DNA of 64,000 nucleotides. Origin: SG-bin7 sp964498095 (GTDB lineage Bacteria; Bdellovibrionota; Bdellovibrionia; Bdellovibrionales; SG-bin7). The notes beneath the pieces were generated by a model, which saw only the letters and a program-made list of their open reading frames with translations, did no database searches and was not told the DNA's origin. Location of the stretch: assembly GCA_964498095.1 (NCBI GenBank), contig CAZCFY010000007.1, forward strand, positions 118,544-182,543. The letters are read 5' to 3'. The position numbers and the translations under genes were made by a program. Positions 17,669-24,335 of the stretch are shown piece after piece. Positions within the stretch are counted from its first letter, which is position 1. Each line of letters starts with the position of its first letter.

Positions 17669-18178
17669 TTATTTCTTTAGGTAATAAAAATTAATTTCAT
17701 CCTGCATGAGCTGCCGGATTGATTTTGCATTCTTAAAAATATTATCAACCACCCATTTGTTTTCTTCGCGCACTAAGACAAAGCGGATGCGCCTCTTGTA
17801 ATAGCTCGTATTGGCTTTCGCTTTGGCACTGGGAAAGACATTAACGCTCACATCGACGGTGCCTGGCTCAATCTCATGGGCGACAAATTCTGAGTTTTCA
17901 AAATTTAATTTCGGATCACTCTCTTGCGTATTGAGATAAATGTCTTTGGACCAGTTCCATTTGCAAACGTCGCTGCCGGGACGAGAAACGCAAGTCTGCT
18001 CGTTTAATTTAACGAGCTCACCAAATTTTTTCGAAAATGGCGGATTAAAATCGCGGCGGCCATCGAGAAAATCCTCATAAAAGTCAGACATTACGACAAC
18101 CGCCGGGCGAGAGTCGCTAACTTGCCAGCCCGTACACCCAGAAGCAAATAAAGAAAAAAGGAGGAGATGAAATTTCAC
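17669..18178 (-). CDS. Lipoprotein of unknown function
   Basis: The protein has 169 residues. The signal peptide MKFHLLLFSLFASGCTGW carries lipobox FASGC. The body ends in a pattern seen in NTF2-like or DUF3828-like periplasmic proteins (RRIRFVLVREENKWVVDNIF), so a small alpha+beta domain is plausible, though not certain. Its ATG overlaps the stop of the GcvH-like gene by four bases (ATGA), so the two are probably translated together. Confidence 0.75.
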   Translation of the reverse strand: MKFHLLLFSLFASGCTGWQVSDSRPAVVVMSDFYEDFLDGRRDFNPPFSKKFGELVKLNEQTCVSRPGSDVCKWNWSKDIYLNTQESDPKLNFENSEFVAHEIEPGTVDVSVNVFPSAKAKANTSYYKRRIRFVLVREENKWVVDNIFKNAKSIRQLMQDEINFYYLKK

Positions 18179-18540
18179 TCGTCGTTTTTTTGCAAATCGA
18201 CCGATAGTTTATCGATGGCCGCTTTATCTTTGGCCTCGATCTTAAATAACCAGCCGTCACCAAAGGGATCATCGACGATAATCTCTGGTGTTTCGATGGC
18301 GGCAGCATTAACTTCGACAATTGTTCCGTCCACTGGTGCATAGAGATTTATCGGACCATCGTCGGTTTCTATCTCTCCGCAAATCTCATCGGCTTCAACT
18401 TCTTCATTTTCATTGGGCAAGGTCACTTTTGACGAACTATCGGCGTACTCCACACCTTCGTCGTTTAACCCAACGGTGATAATTTCATCTTCAACCAACA
18501 ACCAATGATTCCCCATGAATGTAAGAAGGTCTTTTTCCAT
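18175..18540 (-). CDS. GcvH-like lipoyl-domain protein lacking the lipoyl lysine
   Basis: From the ATG at 18540 the protein has 121 residues. A GTG at 18606 would add 22 residues without family similarity. The fold marks of glycine cleavage H protein are present: NHWLLVEDEIITVGLNDEG, VTLPNENEEVEADE, YAPVDGTIVEVNAAAIETPE and DDPFGDGWLFKIEAK. In true GcvH a Lys six residues before YAP carries lipoate. Here that position is Asp in IETDDGPINLYAP, so the protein cannot be lipoylated there. It is likely a repurposed carrier-fold protein of unknown task. The lipoprotein gene downstream overlaps it. Confidence 0.82.
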   Translation of the reverse strand: MEKDLLTFMGNHWLLVEDEIITVGLNDEGVEYADSSSKVTLPNENEEVEADEICGEIETDDGPINLYAPVDGTIVEVNAAAIETPEIIVDDPFGDGWLFKIEAKDKAAIDKLSVDLQKNDE

Positions 18541-18659
18541 AAGATAATGATGTGTGATTTCAATAGTTTTGTCAATTTTCGCAAAAGTTTTAGGCGCCGC
18601 CAACACAGAGAGTGACAGGTCACCAGCATAATGCTATGTCCTTGATTTCATTCACGTTC

Positions 18660-20321
18660 CTAAAGCACGGAGAGGTGGCCGAGTGGTTGAAGGCGCATGC
18701 CTGGAACGCATGTATGCTCGCAAGGGCATCGGGGGTTCGAATCCCTTCCTCTCCGCCAATTTAGATCTTGCTTCATTTCACTCAAAGTCCGCAGTGGTTT
18801 TACTATTTCATACCGCACACTTAGACCATCCAAAGTTGGGTTGTAGAGTAGGTCATCCAACAGCAAACGTCGTTCTTCAGGGCTTTGCAATTTCCACAGT
18901 GATTCTGCGTTTGTGGCGAGTTGTAGAATGGTTTTCGCTGTTTCGAGTGCAGCACCGTTTATGTCTAGCTGGGCACGTTCCATCAGATTTGTGAACTGTG
19001 CGCGTTCCTGTCTCACACGCTTGAAGTTTCGCTTGTATGAATCATCATCAAGAATTCCTTGCCGAAAATGTTCATAAATCTGGTCTTCTTCATCTTCCAG
19101 CGACTTCAGTGCCAACTTGTAGTTTTCAATATCGCGCTTGATAGCATTCTGCGCCTTCTTTTCATTTTCATTCAATGCTTCAGCAACCAGTTCGCTGAAT
19201 TCTTTTGTAATGCTGATTTGTTGAATTGCAGGTTCAAATTGTTCCATCAATTCTTCTTCCTTTATTCGCATTCCCTTCAGGCTGGAATGGACACCTTTGC
19301 CATTGGTGCAGTGATAGTATTTGAATACCTTTCGTTCGCCAGTGGCCTTGATGTTCTTCTTGGTGGGGTTGTAAACGACGTGACATCCACATTCAACGTT
19401 CGCACACTTCATCCAGCCGCCACTGAACAGACCATCGGTTTTTTTTGAATATGGGTTTCTGAACCCAAAAGTTTCTTGGACTGTCCAAAACAGTTCGGCG
19501 GGGATGAGTCTTTCGTGTTTTCCTTGGTATTCAGTGCCTTGCCAGTCAAAGCGACAATCATAAAATTTATTTTTCAAGCGTCGATCAATTGTTCCAACAT
19601 GATAGCTTTTTATTTCAGAAGGCTGAATAAAGCCTTCGTCGATGACCTGTCGTCTGACTTCTCGAAGGGAAATCGGATTGCCATTGTGATCTTTCTTTGC
19701 CCTAAGTTCAAATTCCCGCCGCACCTGTGCAACTACTTTTGGGTTGGGATCAAAAACCACAACTGTGCCACGTCGCTTTTCAAACCCCTTTGAATTTCTG
19801 TGTTTCTGATGTGCATATCCCAATGGAAGATGTGTGCCAGGATGCCAACCTTCTTCGGCCTTAGCCCTGGTCCCATTTTTCACCTTGGTTCCAAGTTCAC
19901 GGCTGTAGTGTTTGTTCATTGCTGCATTGATATCACGATTGAAAAACTCTGAATCAGGGCTGTTCTTATGCAAGACTTTGTTGTCCAAAGCATAGTGTAG
20001 AATTCTTTTGCCAAGACGAACTAGATTTTCATTGTCTTCATTGTCTGTCAGGTTTCGCGCTTCCCGATCAGACCGATGATACACATGGTGTTTGATCCCT
20101 TGTTTGTCAGCCCATTCAACAGCCGCCTTGTATTGCTTTCGCAAACTCGAATCTTTGGCGGACTCAACCAAATAGAAAATCTTGACCAACTGCAAGCCTT
20201 TTGATGAACAGTATTGCTTCACATCGCGTTCTTGAGTTGAACTCGAAGTGTTGCCTTCCTGTCCAATACTACTGACACGAAGAATTGCGATTGCTTTGTT
20301 GTTGCTGGCCGAAATTTCCAT
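18660..20321 (-). CDS. Large serine recombinase (integrase of the island)
   Basis: The protein has 553 residues. The N-terminal resolvase domain starts KAIAILRVSSIGQEGNTSSS with the catalytic Ser in RVSS, and VYHRSDREARNL matches the D-R-x-x-R motif. A recombinase domain follows (about 160-290), then a zinc ribbon (MKCANVECGCHVVYN ... YYHC) and a coiled coil (about 390-450). The start has an AAGGATC ribosome site. The last 33 codons cross attL and run antisense through the tRNA gene to a stop at 18660, so the C-terminal tail (WRRGRDSNPRCPCEHT onward) is host-encoded. It probably catalyses integration and excision between the 19-bp repeats. Confidence 0.92.
   Translation of the reverse strand: MEISASNNKAIAILRVSSIGQEGNTSSSTQERDVKQYCSSKGLQLVKIFYLVESAKDSSLRKQYKAAVEWADKQGIKHHVYHRSDREARNLTDNEDNENLVRLGKRILHYALDNKVLHKNSPDSEFFNRDINAAMNKHYSRELGTKVKNGTRAKAEEGWHPGTHLPLGYAHQKHRNSKGFEKRRGTVVVFDPNPKVVAQVRREFELRAKKDHNGNPISLREVRRQVIDEGFIQPSEIKSYHVGTIDRRLKNKFYDCRFDWQGTEYQGKHERLIPAELFWTVQETFGFRNPYSKKTDGLFSGGWMKCANVECGCHVVYNPTKKNIKATGERKVFKYYHCTNGKGVHSSLKGMRIKEEELMEQFEPAIQQISITKEFSELVAEALNENEKKAQNAIKRDIENYKLALKSLEDEEDQIYEHFRQGILDDDSYKRNFKRVRQERAQFTNLMERAQLDINGAALETAKTILQLATNAESLWKLQSPEERRLLLDDLLYNPTLDGLSVRYEIVKPLRTLSEMKQDLNWRRGRDSNPRCPCEHTCVPGMRLQPLGHLSVL
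18669..18758 (+). tRNA. tRNA-Ser (anticodon GGA)
   Basis: The 7-bp acceptor stem GGAGAGG pairs with CCTCTCC, followed by discriminator G and encoded CCA. The anticodon stem CATGC/GCATG encloses loop CTGGAAC, giving anticodon GGA. A long variable arm (about 18710-18730) marks a class II Ser tRNA, and GGTTCGAATCC is the T-loop. The 3' end (18740-18758) is the left copy of a 19-bp repeat, showing that the downstream element inserted here and restored the tRNA. Confidence 0.95.
18740..18764. other. Left attachment site (attL) in the tRNA-Ser 3' end
   Basis: AATCCCTTCCTCTCCGCCA (18740-18758) is repeated exactly at 27357-27375. Both copies are followed by one differing base and then TTTAG. It covers the T-arm and acceptor end of tRNA-Ser, a common integration target. 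Confidence 0.9.
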
Positions 20322-20370
20322 TTTGATCCTTCAGTTTATTAAATTTTCCTTAGAAACTCCATTGTTATCG

Positions 20371-20434
20371 GGTTGTAGAGTGTCTCGCTGTCCCCAATTC
20401 CCACGCATTGGTTTCCTGGTTGTAAAGTGTCTCG
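20371..20434. repeat. Direct repeats upstream of the large recombinase gene
   Basis: GGTTGTAGAGTGTCTCG (20371-20387) and GGTTGTAAAGTGTCTCG (20418-20434) differ at one base and are spaced 47 bp start to start. They sit 50-115 bases upstream of the recombinase start, where an operator or recombination accessory site would be expected. No binding protein is assigned. Confidence 0.5.
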
Positions 20435-20446
20435 GTCCACGGCACT

Positions 20447-20803
20447 TCACCAATCAATTTGACCGTTTGCCCTTGCCTTGTCTCTCCACTTGGCAAGCCT
20501 TTCAAAAAACTTGATTGTCTTCTGAACTTCCCATTTTTCATAGCTTGGGTGCTGAAGAACTTTTTGGACAATAGCTGTCAGGTCATGGCTGGTGATTGAA
20601 CTTTGGGGTGATGCTTGTTCAAGCATCGTCTTGCCTGTTCCACCATTCCCCCGCCGTTGTCGTTCTCGCTGCGCCTTGCAGGGCTTGCAGCATGGACCAC
20701 GACGAACAATGGCTTCAGCCCTGGCACTGACAATCGGAAAGTCCGATAACACCTTCGATTGGCCGCACACCTTGCATGGTTTTGTATTGTTTTGTTCATC
20801 CAA
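20447..20803 (-). CDS. Small CxxC zinc-finger protein of unknown function
   Basis: The protein has 118 residues. Two CxxC knuckles (KPCKVCGQSKVLSDFP and GPCCKPCKAQRERQR) in the first 50 residues fit a zinc ribbon of the type found near HNH or phage small proteins. No HNH residues follow. The C-terminal half is helical and basic. The start must be TTG at 20803 or later because a stop precedes it in frame. It lies between the recombinase-related genes on the same strand, so it may be an accessory factor or a DNA-binding regulator. Confidence 0.55.
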   Translation of the reverse strand: MDEQNNTKPCKVCGQSKVLSDFPIVSARAEAIVRRGPCCKPCKAQRERQRRGNGGTGKTMLEQASPQSSITSHDLTAIVQKVLQHPSYEKWEVQKTIKFFERLAKWRDKARANGQIDW

Positions 20804-20906
20804 ACTTCATGTGACATCCTTTCCGTCAAAATTGCTTTGATCTTTCGATCCCTGCGCCTGACACCGTTTGTTTATGGCTGAAAGCCATCCGTTTTCCGCA
20901 AAACCT

Positions 20907-21341
20907 TTATTTTCTTAGCTGTGCAAAAATTTTTCTTCGCTGTATTCCGTACTTCACTTTTTCAGAATGTGTTCTCACATCAATGAATTTGGTCTTGGTA
21001 TTTCGTGCCCAAGACAACCATTCACTTCCGCGCTGTGGTTCAACCCAATGGATTTCAAACCCACGTCGCTTGGCTGACTCCACAAATCTTTCAAGAATAA
21101 TGAATCTTTTGGCAATTCTGTCTGGACCTGAAACGATGATGTGTCTGACATCACGATACCTGGCTACACCAAAGACTTTTGCACCACGAATAGCTTCGTC
21201 AGCCGCTGGATCAAGGAACATTTTTTCTTTGATTTTCAGCCCTTGTTCTTTGGCATAGGCTGAACAAACGAGAAATTGATTTTTCAGAAGTACTGGATCA
21301 ATTGAACTAGCTACAATCAGTGCATGGTGATTCTTCTTCAT
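20907..21341 (-). CDS. Degenerate serine-recombinase catalytic-domain protein
   Basis: The protein has 144 residues. It aligns with the resolvase N-terminal fold: a first strand with HALIVASSIDPVLLKNQ, a helix AYAKEQGLKI, then RHIIVSGPDRIAKRFI (the D-R-x-x-(R/K) motif) and ERFVESAKRRGFEIHWVEP. A Ser stands near the catalytic position (ASSID for the usual RVSTD), but the conserved Arg before it is missing and there is no DNA-binding domain. It may be an inactive partner or regulator of the other two recombinases. Its ATG overlaps the stop of the small upstream ORF (ATGA). Confidence 0.7.
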   Translation of the reverse strand: MKKNHHALIVASSIDPVLLKNQFLVCSAYAKEQGLKIKEKMFLDPAADEAIRGAKVFGVARYRDVRHIIVSGPDRIAKRFIILERFVESAKRRGFEIHWVEPQRGSEWLSWARNTKTKFIDVRTHSEKVKYGIQRRKIFAQLRK

Positions 21342-21478
21342 AGAAGAGCTCCATGTCGAAATTCAATGCTGAAGAAAGAATTTGGTTCTGTCAGGGGACT
21401 GGAAGAGAATTTGAATGGTGGTGCTTCGGCTTCAGCCGATACTTCAGTTATTATTGCTTCAATTTTCTTCTCTTTCAT
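21338..21478 (-). CDS. Tiny element-encoded protein of unknown function
   Basis: The ORF has 46 codons from an ATG at 21478 behind a strong purine run (GGAAAGGAAAG). A longer reading from 21550 lacks a ribosome site. The sequence (MKEKKIEAIITEVSAEAEAP ...) matches no family I know. The main support is that its TGA overlaps the ATG of the degenerate recombinase gene in a classic ATGA junction, which suggests a leader or coupled gene. It may only serve to couple translation. Confidence 0.5.
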   Translation of the reverse strand: MKEKKIEAIITEVSAEAEAPPFKFSSSPLTEPNSFFSIEFRHGALL

Positions 21479-21574
21479 AAGGTTACTTTCCTTTCCATTA
21501 TTCTTATTATTATATGCGGTCGTGGATGCTGGTATATATCGGCTGTCCATCCCGATAGCGATATCGTTAAAAAA

Positions 21575-21615
21575 TGTCGATATGTACCGTTTGGATTAGT
21601 CTGTATATATCGACA
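21575..21615. promoter_or_regulatory. Inverted repeat TGTCGATAT, candidate operator
   Basis: TGTCGATATGTAC (21575-21587) faces GTATATATCGACA (21603-21615); one of 13 positions differs, and a 15-base spacer separates them. It lies upstream of the 21478 start and downstream of the Rep-like gene, as an operator for the small operon would. A related TGTCGAT-CAGT-ATCGACA lies at 22036-22053 inside the Rep-like gene. Confidence 0.45.
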
Positions 21616-21617
21616 CA

Positions 21618-22169
21618 TCATTGTAATAATCCCTGTTCGGAAAGATCATCTTTGCCTTGAGTGGCACTAGCTTTAGCATCAAGAAATCCAACTCGAAGAC
21701 TTCCGTCCATCAAATGATTTTCAACTCCGTCGAATTGCCAGCCAGTATTCAGGTCACGATATTTCCAGGCTTGTTTGTATTTCATTTTCTTTATCTTTCC
21801 TGTGCCATTGTTTTTCAGAATGTAACTTGTCCTAAGTAACCCCAAATCATTGAGACGTTTTAGATAACGACCAATGCAGTCTTTTGACACACCAAAAAAA
21901 TTCGCAAGTGCTGCGATCTTATAAGTGCATGGATTCCGTTCGGTGGAACCCTCTTTGTCCCAGCAATGGGAAGCAATCCAAATGAAAAGCAAAATAACTT
22001 TTGCTGGCAAACGACTTAGAAGGACCAAATTGATGTGTCGATCAGTATCGACATGTTTGTACTGACACCAACGATGTTGTTGTTCTTTTTTTCGTTCTGG
22101 AACGCCAACAGCTTGATATGTTTGTCTAGACGTTTGTTTTTTTACCGGTTTAGATTTTTTGCTGTTCAT
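21618..22169 (-). CDS. Winged-helix Rep-like protein of unknown function
   Basis: The ATG at 22169 gives 183 residues. A reading from 22232 adds an unlikely 21-residue leader. A central helix-turn-helix (YKIAALANFFGVSKDCIGRY, LKRLNDLGLLRTSYI) is preceded by VILLFIWIASHCWDK, the layout of winged-helix replication initiators of small replicons and of some plasmid or phage regulators. The basic N-terminus (MNSKKSKPVKKQTSRQ) and C-terminal tail are of unknown role. Together with the ATGTTT array at 23.9-24.3 kb it is a candidate initiator, but there is no direct evidence. Confidence 0.55.
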   Translation of the reverse strand: MNSKKSKPVKKQTSRQTYQAVGVPERKKEQQHRWCQYKHVDTDRHINLVLLSRLPAKVILLFIWIASHCWDKEGSTERNPCTYKIAALANFFGVSKDCIGRYLKRLNDLGLLRTSYILKNNGTGKIKKMKYKQAWKYRDLNTGWQFDGVENHLMDGSLRVGFLDAKASATQGKDDLSEQGLLQ

Positions 22170-22374
22170 GGTGATCCGTGCTTCCGTTTGCCGTTGATTG
22201 AAGAAATGGCGACTCAAGTCCATCGCGTCCAAGAATTTTCAAAATCCTTGCGCGAACATTTGGCCAAGATGGTTCATGTCCATAAGCCGTGTGAATGATG
22301 TCTAGAATTTGTTTTCGTGCAATTTTGAGTTTGGTGTGTAGTAACTCAAAATCAGTATGCTGATCCGTTGCCAT
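22150..22374 (-). CDS. Small protein of unknown function
   Basis: From the ATG at 22374 the ORF has 74 codons; a TTG at 22425 gives 91. The sequence is helical (HTDFELLHTKLKIARKQILD, RARILKILGRDGLE) with no recognised family. It overlaps the Rep-like gene start by 20 bases on the same strand, suggesting coupling. Support is moderate because no ribosome site is clear for either start. Confidence 0.4.
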   Translation of the reverse strand: MATDQHTDFELLHTKLKIARKQILDIIHTAYGHEPSWPNVRARILKILGRDGLESPFLQSTANGSTDHHEQQKI

Positions 22375-22425
22375 GTGCCGACTCGCTATCTCAATAGGCT
22401 TTTGCCCATTGGTCTTCAGTTCCAA

Positions 22426-22884
22426 TAGCGATTATTCACTACTGGTTTTCCTGAAGACTGCGGCGGATAGTTGCCAGTCAGGGGACGAACACAATCAACA
22501 AACAACAAGTGATTGGCTTTGCGCCAATCCTATCCCTTTTGTCTCAGCGGTATTGATAGCCAAACAAATCGGCCATGTCAATAAAGTTCAATAATATCAA
22601 TATGTTATACGTTGTTATACAGACATAAGTGTTTGAACTTAAAGGGAATGATCGAGTTATTGCCCAGCATTAAATGGGCACTTCTGAAGGATCAGTGGTC
22701 AGATTTTTTCAGAAAAAGAAAACAAATTTTTGAAATGGACGTGACCGCAATGCGGGACATGTTTTGGCTGAAGCGGCTTAGATACACCGTGGGGTTGCCG
22801 TGCGCCTTTATTGTGGGAGTATTCAATAAATTCGATACCCACCCCCACATTTATTTAGAAATCATTCTAGGTTCCAGCGAACGT
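22426..22884. other. Gap of about 460 bases without a secure gene
   Basis: A plus-strand ORF (22648-23058) fills part of it, but it runs through the antisense of the ribbon-helix-helix gene, so I do not call it. The direct repeat GTTATAC-GTT-GTTATAC lies at 22604-22620 and shares its TATACGTTGT core with the operator at 23116-23136. Confidence 0.4.
22604..22620. promoter_or_regulatory. Repeat GTTATAC-GTT-GTTATAC
   Basis: Two direct GTTATAC copies flank GTT. The central TATACGTTGT is identical to that of the palindrome at 23116-23136, about 510 bases away, so both may be sites for one protein: the ribbon-helix-helix protein as operators, or the resolvase as subsites. Confidence 0.4.
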
Positions 22885-23085
22885 TCAAGGTCGCTTCCGT
22901 TTATCTTTTGGTTGCGAGAGTCGTGTGCGAACGTATTGATCCAAGGCTGTTGCGGCGATGTCACTGACCGTCCAGCCGTCACGATCCGCAATTTTATCTA
23001 TTTGAGACAGCAATGCTTCAGGAAGTCGCCAAGCAATGAGTCGCTTTGGTCCTTTTGAAAAAGTCTTAGGTGGAAGAGTTTTCAT
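22885..23085 (-). CDS. Ribbon-helix-helix DNA-binding protein
   Basis: The ATG at 23085 gives MKTLPPKTFSKGPKRL, then a ribbon strand (KRLIAWRLPEALLSQI) and two helices (DKIADRDGWTVSDIAATALDQYVRTRL), the arrangement of Arc/CopG-type repressors, which bind palindromes as dimers. The TTG at 23103 is less likely. The protein has 66 residues, a normal size. It is divergent from the resolvase gene, and a perfect palindrome lies in the gap, so it probably represses itself and the resolvase. Confidence 0.65.
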   Translation of the reverse strand: MKTLPPKTFSKGPKRLIAWRLPEALLSQIDKIADRDGWTVSDIAATALDQYVRTRLSQPKDKRKRP

Positions 23086-23115
23086 ATCTACTTTATAGCA
23101 CAACCCTGATTCAAG

Positions 23116-23136
23116 TTGCTATACGTTGTATAGCAA
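23116..23136. promoter_or_regulatory. Perfect 9-bp-arm palindrome, likely operator
   Basis: TTGCTATAC and GTATAGCAA flank GTT, a perfect inverted repeat in the 80-base gap between the ribbon-helix-helix gene (minus) and the resolvase gene (plus). The position and symmetry fit an operator or a resolvase subsite. Confidence 0.6.
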
Positions 23137-23165
23137 TAAATAACAACATGTGTTATGCTGTGTGA

Positions 23166-23768
23166 ATGAAATCGGGAAGAATAAAAAGGATTGCCATATA
23201 CATCCGCTGTTCAACAACTGAACAAGACACTTCAATGCAATTGCACGATCTTCAGGAATTCACAAAGGCAAGGGGATGGTTAGTTCATAAGGTATATGAA
23301 GACTATGCTTCGGGAACGACTGCTAATCGCAAGGCACTGAAGGAAATGCTTCAAGATGCAAAACAGCGCAAGTTCGATGTCCTAGTAGTTTGGAAGTTGG
23401 ATCGGCTATTCAGAAGTCTTCGAGACATGGTGACGACGCTGCACGAACTTGGGGATCTTGGAATTGAGTTCGTGGCACTTCGGGATCAAGTCGATTTGAC
23501 CACGGCTTCAGGTCGCCTGATGACACACATGCTTTCAGCCTTTGCAGAATTTGAGGCATCATTGATTCGTGGTCGAGTGGTTGCTGGCTTAGAATCAGCA
23601 CGAAGGCGCGGCCAGCGTTTGGGAAGACCAAGGCTGCGAGACGATGACAAGATTCGGTCCTTGCGCCACCAAGGACTGTCAGAACGCCAAATTGCAATCC
23701 GACTTGGGATTTCTAGGGGTGCTGTTCAGCGGTCGCTGCGAGTGGATTCAAAACCCATTCAAGGCTGA
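23166..23768 (+). CDS. Small serine recombinase (resolvase/invertase)
   Basis: The protein has 200 residues, the usual Tn3-resolvase or DNA-invertase size. It has the catalytic domain (IAIYIRCSTTEQDTSMQLHD, with the Ser in RCSTTEQ), DYASGTTANRKALKEMLQDA, VVWKLDRLFRSLRDMVTTL, LTTASGRLMTHMLSAFAEFE, and the C-terminal helix-turn-helix (LRHQGLSERQIAIRLGISRG). Resolvases act on paired sites in one molecule, so it may resolve element dimers or invert a segment. The ATG follows the palindrome at 23116, suggesting control by the divergent ribbon-helix-helix protein. Confidence 0.93.
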   Translation: MKSGRIKRIAIYIRCSTTEQDTSMQLHDLQEFTKARGWLVHKVYEDYASGTTANRKALKEMLQDAKQRKFDVLVVWKLDRLFRSLRDMVTTLHELGDLGIEFVALRDQVDLTTASGRLMTHMLSAFAEFEASLIRGRVVAGLESARRRGQRLGRPRLRDDDKIRSLRHQGLSERQIAIRLGISRGAVQRSLRVDSKPIQG

Positions 23769-24335
23769 TCTTCCAAGTGACCGAAATTCCAAGGTCTGGA
23801 TCACAGTATTTTGCTGGATTCAAAACTGAAGTTTTCGATCCATCGTTCCGCACAAATGTATAACAGGCTGTAACATACTCTGAAATAGTCGGCTCCAATC
23901 ACCACGATCATTTCAAAAACGATTCACCCGAAACATTGCAACGTCAGCATGTTATGTTTGGCTGACAATCGTGTTTCATGTATTCCAAAAAAAAATGATT
24001 TTGGATCACCCCTAAACATGCTTTTATGTTTGGTCCAATTTAATGGCGAAAAGTGGTCGTATCAATAGGGCTTGGGGTGCCCTGTTTTGCTGTTCTTCCT
24101 TGGGGAAAAGCATGTTTCGTTATGTTTTGAACATGAACGATCAAACATGCGAAACATGTCAAAGCGTATCCCCACATGGCACCTACTTATACCCCCATTC
24201 AAACATAAAAATCCATGTTTGGTGTAAGGGGGTTTCGGGGGGCTTTATAGGGGGACTTCGAATCAACAGAACATGTTTTATGTTTGGTTGGTTCTTTTTG
24301 TTTGTAGCTTGCCAAGTACTAAAATCGCAGCATGG
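23769..24335. other. Gap of 567 bases with an iteron-like motif array
   Basis: No convincing gene lies between the resolvase and the restriction-enzyme gene. Plus-strand ORF 24043-24345 lacks a plausible protein. The stretch 23931-24285 carries 12 exact ATGTTT/AAACAT copies, described separately. Confidence 0.6.
23931..24285. repeat. Array of 12 ATGTTT/AAACAT motifs, possible iterons
   Basis: Exact copies start at 23931, 23954, 24014, 24026, 24111, 24122, 24143, 24152, 24201, 24215, 24273 and 24280, in both orientations, and several are extended to (A/C)ATGTTTGG. By chance less than one copy would be expected in 355 bases. It resembles an iteron origin of replication or a regulator-binding array of the island. 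Confidence 0.6.

Noticed and set aside
18660..18770. The recombinase tail as a normal, conserved C-terminal domain
   Set aside because: The last 33 residues are read from the antisense of the tRNA gene, so they are not a domain of the family.
22648..23058. Plus-strand ORF of about 136 residues over the island gap
   Set aside because: Its second half is the antisense of the ribbon-helix-helix gene, it has no recognised family, and the ribosome site is too close to the ATG. It may be real in its first part, but the evidence is weak.
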